Below are positions 5,806-10,592 of a stretch of 10,592 nucleotides of DNA, piece after piece (the first letter of the stretch is position 1; every line of letters begins with the position of its first letter). The position numbers were made by a program, and so were the translations under genes. The DNA is from CBDUUP01 sp965370435 (GTDB lineage Bacteria > Chloroflexota > Anaerolineae > Anaerolineales > UBA11579), in the NCBI GenBank assembly GCA_965370435.1, contig CBDUUP010000132.1, positions 1-10,592 on the forward strand, in the 5' to 3' direction. The notes beneath the pieces are model-generated. The model saw only the letters and a program-made list of their open reading frames with translations. It did no database searches and had not been told where the DNA came from.

Positions 5806-7554
5806 ATGAACAAGAAATCCCCCACACCCATCCTGGTGGACGCCCTCCGCCAACGAGCGCAGGATCAACCTGATAAAACAGCCTTCATCTATCTCGACCA
5901 GGGCGAGGTGGAAAGCGCCCGCCTCACCTTCGCCGAGTTGGACCGATCCGCCCGCAACATTGCCGCCCGCCTCCAGACCCTCGCCCAACCTGGCGATAGA
6001 GCCTTGCTGCTCTATCCCTCCGGCCTGGAATTTGTGCAGGGCTTCTATGGCTGCCTTTACGCCGGCATCATCCCCATCCCCTCCAACCCGCCTCGCATCA
6101 ACCGCTCCCCTCTCCGCCTCCAATCCATCGTGAACGACGCCCAGGCCGCCTTAGCCCTCAGCACGCCCACCTTCATGAAAGACCTCCCCCGCCGCATCCA
6201 ACAGATCCCCGAATTAGAAGCTCTTCATTGGATCGACCACCAAGATTTTGACTCCCTCAGCGACCCCGGCTGGCAGCCTCCCGACCTGACCCCCGACAGC
6301 CTGGCCTTCATCCAGTACACCTCCGGCTCCACTGCCTCGCCCCGGGGCGTGATGATCAGCCATCGCAATCTATCCTACAATCATGACGTGGTCGCCGACG
6401 GCCGCAAACGCGAACTCTCCCCCGATGCGGTCATCCTCGGTTGGACGCCCATCTTTCACGACATGGGCCTGATAATGAGCGTGATCCAGGGCGTCTATGA
6501 CGCCAACCTCAGCGTGATGATGTCGCCCATCGCCTTCATGCAGCGTCCCGCCCGCTGGCTGGAAGCCATCACCCAATACAAGGCCACCATCACCGGGGGG
6601 CCGAACTTCTGCTTCGACCAATGCAGCGAAAAAGTCACCCCCCAAGAGCGCGCCAACCTGGACTTGAGTTCCTGGAAGCTGGCCTACAACAGCGCCGAAC
6701 CGGTCCGCGCCCAGACCCAAGACCGCTTTTATGAGACCTTCGCCCAATGCGGCTTCAAATACGAGACCTTCTATCCCTGCTACGGCCTGGCCGAAGCCAC
6801 CTTGCTGGTCTCCATCTATGGCAACCAGAAGAAAACCCTCACCTTCCCCGCCGACCGCGCCGCCCTGGAAGAAGGCCGCATCGTCGAAGCCGATCCTGAA
6901 GGTGGGGTGAACACCCATCATCTGGTCAACTGCGGCCAACCCATCCTGGAAGTCCAGGCCGCCATCGTAGACCCAGCCACCCAACTCCGCTGCCCCCCCG
7001 GCCAGGTGGGCGAAATTTGGATTTCCGCCGACAACGTCGGGCAGGGTTACTGGAACCGCCCCCAAGATACCCAATACTACTTCCAGGCCATGATCCAGGA
7101 CACCGGGGAAGGCCCCTTCATGCGCACCGGCGACCTGGGCTTCATCCACCAAGGCGACCTCTTCGTCACCGGGCGTCTGAAAGACCTCATCATCGTCCGA
7201 GGCCGCAACTATTACCCCCAAGACTTCGAATTGACCGTGGAAAAAGCCCACCCCGCCCTAGAGCCGGGAGGCAGCGCCGCTTTCGGCGTCAAAGTTGGCG
7301 GCGCGGAACAACTGGTTGTGGTCAGCGAAATAAAGCGCGAATACCGCAAAAGCCCCCAACTGGACGAAGCCATCAAAAAGATCCGCCTCGCCATCGCCAA
7401 CGACCAGGGCATCCGGGCCTATGCCGTCGTCCTGATCCGCCCCCACAGCTTGCCCAAAACCTCCAGCGGCAAGATCATGCGCACCGCTGCCACCCAACAA
7501 TTCCTGAATGATGAACTCAACCTCATCCAGGAATGGCGCGCTCCCGTGGGATAA
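5806..7554 (+). CDS. Fatty-acyl-AMP ligase 2 (FAAL-type, paralogue of the preceding gene)
   Basis: A 582-residue adenylating enzyme colinear with FAAL 1 and, by eye, roughly 70-75% identical, with highest agreement from the ATP loop onward. Motifs: YTSGSTASPRG from 171; FHDMGLI; PCYGLAEATLLVS with Y326-G327 and E330; RTGDLGF from 440; GRLKDLIIVRGRNYYPQD; and PKTSSGK with K556. All expected catalytic residues are present, so both copies should be active. Differences cluster in the N-terminal subdomain (about 100-160) and in acyl-pocket-proximal positions such as FHDMGLIMSVIQGVYDAN versus FHDMGLILGVVQGIYDNN, which could mean different chain preferences. No clear ribosome-binding site precedes the ATG (only TTTTAAATAACCA); the start is set by alignment with FAAL 1. 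The product would load the same upstream carrier protein unless another lies outside the window. Confidence 0.9.
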   Translation: MNKKSPTPILVDALRQRAQDQPDKTAFIYLDQGEVESARLTFAELDRSARNIAARLQTLAQPGDRALLLYPSGLEFVQGFYGCLYAGIIPIPSNPPRINRSPLRLQSIVNDAQAALALSTPTFMKDLPRRIQQIPELEALHWIDHQDFDSLSDPGWQPPDLTPDSLAFIQYTSGSTASPRGVMISHRNLSYNHDVVADGRKRELSPDAVILGWTPIFHDMGLIMSVIQGVYDANLSVMMSPIAFMQRPARWLEAITQYKATITGGPNFCFDQCSEKVTPQERANLDLSSWKLAYNSAEPVRAQTQDRFYETFAQCGFKYETFYPCYGLAEATLLVSIYGNQKKTLTFPADRAALEEGRIVEADPEGGVNTHHLVNCGQPILEVQAAIVDPATQLRCPPGQVGEIWISADNVGQGYWNRPQDTQYYFQAMIQDTGEGPFMRTGDLGFIHQGDLFVTGRLKDLIIVRGRNYYPQDFELTVEKAHPALEPGGSAAFGVKVGGAEQLVVVSEIKREYRKSPQLDEAIKKIRLAIANDQGIRAYAVVLIRPHSLPKTSSGKIMRTAATQQFLNDELNLIQEWRAPVG

Positions 7555-7592
7555 AGGCGTCCATCTGGTACGGCGCAGCCGCCTTCCTCTTC

Positions 7593-7698
7593 CTCTCCCT
7601 CCGCAACCCCAAACCCAAAACGCCTCCAACCCCTTCGTAGGGGCGGACCGACGTCCGCCCCCGGACTCTGGCTCTCCCTCCGCCCCCAAACCCAAAAC
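7593..7698. repeat. Direct repeat flanking a palindromic element downstream of FAAL 2
   Basis: A 29-base stretch at 7593-7621 (CTCTCCCTCCGC then AACCCCAAACCCAAAAC) recurs at 7672-7698, identical apart from a 2-base deletion. Between the two copies lies a 9-bp perfect hairpin: GGGGCGGAC 7640-7648, loop CGAC, GTCCGCCCC 7653-7661, preceded by CGTA. The GTAGGGGCGGAC...GTCCGCCCC palindrome resembles dispersed intergenic repeats I associate with Chloroflexota and cyanobacteria. The layout looks like a local duplication around an inserted palindrome. The hairpin could also serve as a weak transcription stop after FAAL 2, although no T tract follows. Confidence 0.75.
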
Positions 7699-7783
7699 AT
7701 CCCCAATCAGGGATTATCAAGACCGCGATTTTGATGTACACTATACAGGCGATAACAACCACCCAAGTTTGACGGTAACCCTC

Positions 7784-8968
7784 ATGAAACCCACCCCCCA
7801 ACCCCTGGAGCAAATCTTCGCCGGTCTCCCCGACGCGGCCCTCATCCTCAGCCCCGACGCCGCCACCATCCAAGACTGCAACCCCGCCGCCGCCGCCCTC
7901 TTTGGCTTCACCCAGGAAGAGATGCAGGGCCGCAAAGTCGCCTCCCTCTACACAGACCAGGACGCCAGCCCCCATCCCCTCATGCAGCGCAAGGATGGGA
8001 CCGCCTTCCCCGTCCAATCCAGCCTCATCCCCCTCACCGGAGACGACGGAAAGCCGGTAGCCAACCTGCTCATCCTCCGCGACCTGACCACCGAAGTCTG
8101 GGCGCAGGCCGCCCTCCAAACCGAGCGCGACCGCCTCTTCTCCGTCTTGGATAAACTCCCCGCCACCGTTTACCTCCAAGCCTCCGATTACTCCATCACC
8201 TTCGCCAACCGCCGCTTCCGGGAACGCTACGGCGACCCCGCAGACCGCCCCTGCTACGAGATCCTCCACGGCCGAGACCAGCCCTGCGAGGTCTGCAACA
8301 CCTTCCACGTCTTCGAGACCGGCGAGCCGCGGGTCTGGGAGCGCACTACCTTCGACGGCCGCCCCCACATCATCTACGCCGACCTGCTCCCCGGCCTGGA
8401 CGGCCCCGACATGGTGCTGGAGATTCGGGTTGACCTCTCCGAGCGTGAGCCAACCCAGGGGCCGCCTCCCGATTCCATCACCCACGACCCCCTCACCGAC
8501 CTGCCCAACCGCCTCCAAATGGAGGAGCGCCTCATCCACGCCCTGGCCCAGGCCCGCCGCACCCAGCAGCCCGTCGCCCTCATCGTCCTGGACCTGGACG
8601 ACTTCGAATACGTCAACGCCACCTTCGGGCGCGACAAAGGCGACATGGCTCTCATCGAGGTGGCCTCCCGCCTGCTGGAATGCTCCCGCCGCAGCGACAC
8701 CGTCGCCCGCCTCAAAAGCGACCTCTTCGCCCTCGTCCTGGAAGACCTCAACAACGTCCAGGACGCCGCCGTCGTCGCCCAGAAGATCCTCTCCGCCTTC
8801 TCCCGTCCCTTCCTGGTCGACGGCTACGAGATCATCATCACCGCCAGCCTCGGCATCAGCCTCCACCCCCAGGACGGCGACCAGGCCGACACCCTCCTCA
8901 AACAAGCCGAAGCCACCATGCGCCGCGTCAAAGAAGCCGGGAAGAACAGCTACCAGTTTTATCGGTGA
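7784..8968 (+). CDS. PAS-PAS-GGDEF protein with degenerate active-site signature
   Basis: A 394-residue cytoplasmic-looking sensor with no membrane segment. PAS 1 spans about 8-105 (LPDAALILSPDAATIQDCNPAAAALFGF). PAS 2 spans about 115-215 and carries C157-x10-C168-x2-C171 in CYEILHGRDQPCEVC, a cysteine pattern seen in some PAS_4-type domains. The GGDEF domain spans about 230-394 with HDPLTDLPNR, LDLDDFEYVN and ASLGIS motifs. Its signature reads KSDLF (311-315) where GGDEF is expected, and the GHxxGD motif reads GRDKGD, so diguanylate cyclase activity is unlikely. The RxxD I-site (R302-D305, five residues before the signature) is kept, pointing to a possible c-di-GMP receptor. There is no EAL domain. 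The frame is open back to 7508, but the first 92 codons cross the spacer repeats as Pro-rich low complexity and overlap the FAAL 2 end, so the ATG at 7784 just before PAS 1 is preferred. Its ribosome-binding site is weak. Confidence 0.85.
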   Translation: MKPTPQPLEQIFAGLPDAALILSPDAATIQDCNPAAAALFGFTQEEMQGRKVASLYTDQDASPHPLMQRKDGTAFPVQSSLIPLTGDDGKPVANLLILRDLTTEVWAQAALQTERDRLFSVLDKLPATVYLQASDYSITFANRRFRERYGDPADRPCYEILHGRDQPCEVCNTFHVFETGEPRVWERTTFDGRPHIIYADLLPGLDGPDMVLEIRVDLSEREPTQGPPPDSITHDPLTDLPNRLQMEERLIHALAQARRTQQPVALIVLDLDDFEYVNATFGRDKGDMALIEVASRLLECSRRSDTVARLKSDLFALVLEDLNNVQDAAVVAQKILSAFSRPFLVDGYEIIITASLGISLHPQDGDQADTLLKQAEATMRRVKEAGKNSYQFYR

Positions 8969-8989
8969 GGGGAGAGCGAAACAAATAAA

Positions 8990-9080
8990 CAGGCGCAGGA
9001 GTCGAGGCTTTAGCCGGGGGACAACTCCAAGCCACCCCGCCCCGCCCGACCTGACAGGTTTGTTTCTAAAACCTGCGTCA
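8990..9080. repeat. Decayed palindromic repeats in the spacer before the helicase gene
   Basis: Two short palindromic pieces lie in this spacer. GAGGCTTTAGCCGGGG (about 9005-9019) contains the GGCT-TT-AGCC mini-hairpin. GACCTGACAGGTTT (9048-9061) faces AAACCTGCGTC (9069-9079) across TGTTTCT; CAGGTTT and AAACCTG form a 7-bp stem, while the outer arms no longer match. The second resembles a degraded copy of the GACCTGACAGGTTT/AAACCTGTCAGGTC palindrome I associate with Chloroflexota genomes. They may act as a stop after the GGDEF gene, but no T run supports that. Confidence 0.5.
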
Positions 9081-9133
9081 AAAATATATTCAACCTACTC
9101 AAATTCTGCAATGTGGACTATTATTAGTTCTGG

Positions 9134-9139
9134 TAGAAT
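9134..9139 (+). promoter_or_regulatory. Possible -10 element for the helicase gene
   Basis: TAGAAT (5 of 6 to TATAAT) lies in an AT-rich stretch (about 9077-9160) in an otherwise GC-rich window, 41 bases before the start codon. The only -35-like hexamer, TGGACT at 9114-9119, is just 14 bases away, so the pair is poor. The AT-rich context is what makes a promoter here plausible. Confidence 0.25.
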
Positions 9140-9180
9140 TATTTGACTCACCAATAGTGATCGACAAGGGATACTCTAGC

Positions 9181-10592
9181 ATGGATGATCGTTTCTTCAA
9201 GGGGCCTATCCTCAACTCCCCATATAAATCTCCAACCAAACACTGGGAGCTTGATGAAGAAGGCCAACCTACCCACAGAATCCTTGAGCGCCGTCGGGGC
9301 GCTGAATTCATCACGCCCATCCCGAAACCCAGAAAGCGTAAGGGAAAAAAGAAACAACTGGATTTGGTCCTGGACGAAGGCAAAGGGCTTTCGACTAGCG
9401 ACCAGATGTACGACACCACGGGGAATATCAATGTGGTTAGAAAGTTTGTTGACCAATGGAGAACCATTCCCGACCCTAATGACTGGAAGGTAACCCCTGA
9501 GACCGCCCGCCTGCTTCAACATTGGCGGCATCATAGGTTTAGCGGCATTCGGCCCTTTTTCTGTCAGGTGGAAGCGGCGGAAACCATGATCTGGCTCACG
9601 GAAGTAGCGCCCAAATCAGGAAAGCGTGAAAAGGATGTCCTTGGATACTTGGCCAATGCCAGCCATGACGCCAACCCCGAACTTCTTCGCATCGCGTTAA
9701 AGATGGCTACCGGCGCGGGGAAGACCACCGTCATGGCGATGCTGATCGCCTGGCAGACCATCAACGCTGTTCGTCGGCCAAATAGCAGGAAATTTACCAG
9801 TGGATTTTTAGTCGTCACGCCAGGCATTACGATCCGTGACCGTTTGCAAGTTTTGCGGCCCAATGACCCCTACAGCTACTACGCCAGCCGGGAATTGGTG
9901 CCCAATGATATGCTGCCTGATCTTCGTAAGATGGAGATTGTCATCACCAACTACCACGCCCTCAAACTGCGTGAACGGATCCCGCTTTCTAAGGGCGGCC
10001 GCTCCTTGCTTCAGGGCCGGGGTGATGAGTTAAACACCCTGGAGACTGAGGGGCAAATGCTCCAACGAGTGATGCCCAACCTGATGGGCATGAAAAACAT
10101 CATGGCGCTCAACGACGAGGCCCATCACTGTTATCGGGAAAAGCCCGAGAAAGATGATGAGGGAACGTTAAAGGGTGATGACCGGAAAGAAGCTGTCAAG
10201 AACAATGAAGCCGCCCGTCTATGGATCAATGGCCTCGAAACGGTCAAACGGAAGCTGGGAATTGCCCAAGTCATTGACCTTTCAGCCACTCCCTTTTTCC
10301 TCCGAGGGTCGGGCTATGCGGAGGGGACCATCTTCCCCTGGACGGTGAGCGATTTCTCCCTGATGGATGCGATTGAATGTGGGATCGTCAAGCTTCCTCG
10401 GGTGCCCGTGGCGGACAATATCCCCGGCGGCGACATGCCCAAATTCCGCAATTTGTGGGATCATATCCGCAGTAAGATGCCCAAAAAAGGCCGTGGGAAG
10501 GCCAAGACCCTCGACCCCCTGAGCCTGCCGGTTGAACTGCAAACCGCGCTGGAAGCTCTTTACGGCCATTATAAAGAGACTTTCGAACTTTG
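9181..10592 (+). CDS. SF2 helicase/restriction-type protein, BPTD_3080-like (partial, 3' end outside window)
   Basis: 470 codons are visible and the frame is still open at the right edge. The N-terminus (FFKGPILNSPY, HWELDEEGQP, RRGAEFITPIPKPRK, then LLQHWRHHRFSGIRPFFCQVEAAETMIWLTE) matches my memory of the BPTD_3080-type restriction endonuclease family, large proteins related to the Res subunit of type III restriction enzymes. Superfamily 2 motifs: Walker A MATGAGKTT with K181-T182; motif Ia VVTPGITIRDR; DEAH box NDEAHHCY (D312-H315); motif III LSATP (S368-T370). The second RecA domain and any nuclease domain lie beyond the edge, so nuclease activity is not shown. The start is supported by AAGGGA (9166-9171, 9 bases upstream) and by the family-like N-terminus. 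Codon use is visibly less C-biased than in all preceding genes. A methyltransferase partner might follow outside the window. Confidence 0.8.
   Translation, partial: MDDRFFKGPILNSPYKSPTKHWELDEEGQPTHRILERRRGAEFITPIPKPRKRKGKKKQLDLVLDEGKGLSTSDQMYDTTGNINVVRKFVDQWRTIPDPNDWKVTPETARLLQHWRHHRFSGIRPFFCQVEAAETMIWLTEVAPKSGKREKDVLGYLANASHDANPELLRIALKMATGAGKTTVMAMLIAWQTINAVRRPNSRKFTSGFLVVTPGITIRDRLQVLRPNDPYSYYASRELVPNDMLPDLRKMEIVITNYHALKLRERIPLSKGGRSLLQGRGDELNTLETEGQMLQRVMPNLMGMKNIMALNDEAHHCYREKPEKDDEGTLKGDDRKEAVKNNEAARLWINGLETVKRKLGIAQVIDLSATPFFLRGSGYAEGTIFPWTVSDFSLMDAIECGIVKLPRVPVADNIPGGDMPKFRNLWDHIRSKMPKKGRGKAKTLDPLSLPVELQTALEALYGHYKETFEL

Noticed and set aside
5728..6123. 131-codon minus-strand frame crossing the FAAL 2 start
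   Set aside because: It begins in the dispersed repeat (HHRDTE peptide) and then runs antisense to FAAL 2; this is a known kind of spurious prediction.
3949..7554. D-alanine ligase (DltA) or acyl-CoA synthetase identity for the ligases
   Set aside because: PCYGxAEATL, the extra segment after it and GRLKDLIIVRGRNYYPQD are FAAL wording; DltA-type enzymes are shorter and differ in these motifs. Acyl-CoA formation cannot be formally excluded without assay.
7508..7783. N-terminal extension of the PAS-PAS-GGDEF gene to an upstream ATG
   Set aside because: The extra 92 codons overlap the FAAL 2 end, run through the intergenic direct repeat and palindrome, and translate to Pro-rich low complexity. 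PAS 1 begins right after the ATG at 7784.
7523..8905. 460-codon open frame on the minus strand
   Set aside because: It is fully antisense to the PAS-GGDEF gene, composed of Gly/Val/Glu/Asp-rich residues expected from reversing C-ending codons, with no recognisable motif.
8430..9146. 238-codon + strand frame overlapping the GGDEF region
   Set aside because: An alternative frame of the real GGDEF domain, dominated by Ser/Pro/Thr/Ala from the C-rich sequence, with no domain content.

Overview
The window looks like a chromosomal segment of a Chloroflexota bacterium, probably from the Anaerolineae or a nearby class. This is inferred from three things: the GDWDGDGxDTxGxY repeat protein at the left edge, the strongly C-rich coding strand of most genes, and several decayed palindromic intergenic repeats of kinds I associate with that phylum. 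No rRNA or other marker gene is present, so the taxonomy is only moderately supported. Every gene I recognise lies on the + strand.

Layout. (1) 1-537: the end of a protein built from ~47-residue calcium-loop-like repeats, followed by a hairpin terminator. (2) 538-774: a spacer with an 8-bp-period tandem repeat and a fair sigma-70-like promoter. (3) 775-3629: a compact three-gene unit: a membrane-anchored SGNH-type acyltransferase/esterase, an MBOAT membrane acyltransferase and a stand-alone acyl carrier protein. (4) 3630-3948: a spacer holding GTTAC/GTAAC palindromes and a 136-bp array of seventeen 8-bp units. (5) 3949-7554: two paralogous fatty-acyl-AMP ligases (FAAL-type), each preceded by a copy of the same short repeat. 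(6) 7555-7783: a repeat-rich spacer. (7) 7784-8968: a PAS-PAS-GGDEF protein whose GGDEF signature is degenerate while its RxxD I-site is kept. (8) 8969-9180: a spacer with decayed palindromes. (9) 9181-end: the N-terminal part of a large superfamily 2 helicase/restriction-type protein resembling the BPTD_3080 family; it is not C-biased like the rest and may be a defence-island edge.

The main point of interest is 775-7554. It has the four activities of a D-alanylation (Dlt) system: adenylating ligase, carrier protein, MBOAT and SGNH/DltD-like protein. Here the ligases are of the fatty-acyl-AMP type, not the D-alanine type. The proposed flow is: a FAAL activates a carboxylic acid and loads it onto the carrier protein, the MBOAT passes the acyl group across the membrane, and the anchored SGNH protein places it on an extracytoplasmic acceptor such as a glycan. 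Substrate and acceptor cannot be read from the sequence. The MBOAT/SGNH pair could instead be an ordinary O-acetylation module beside an unrelated FAAL/ACP lipid pathway.
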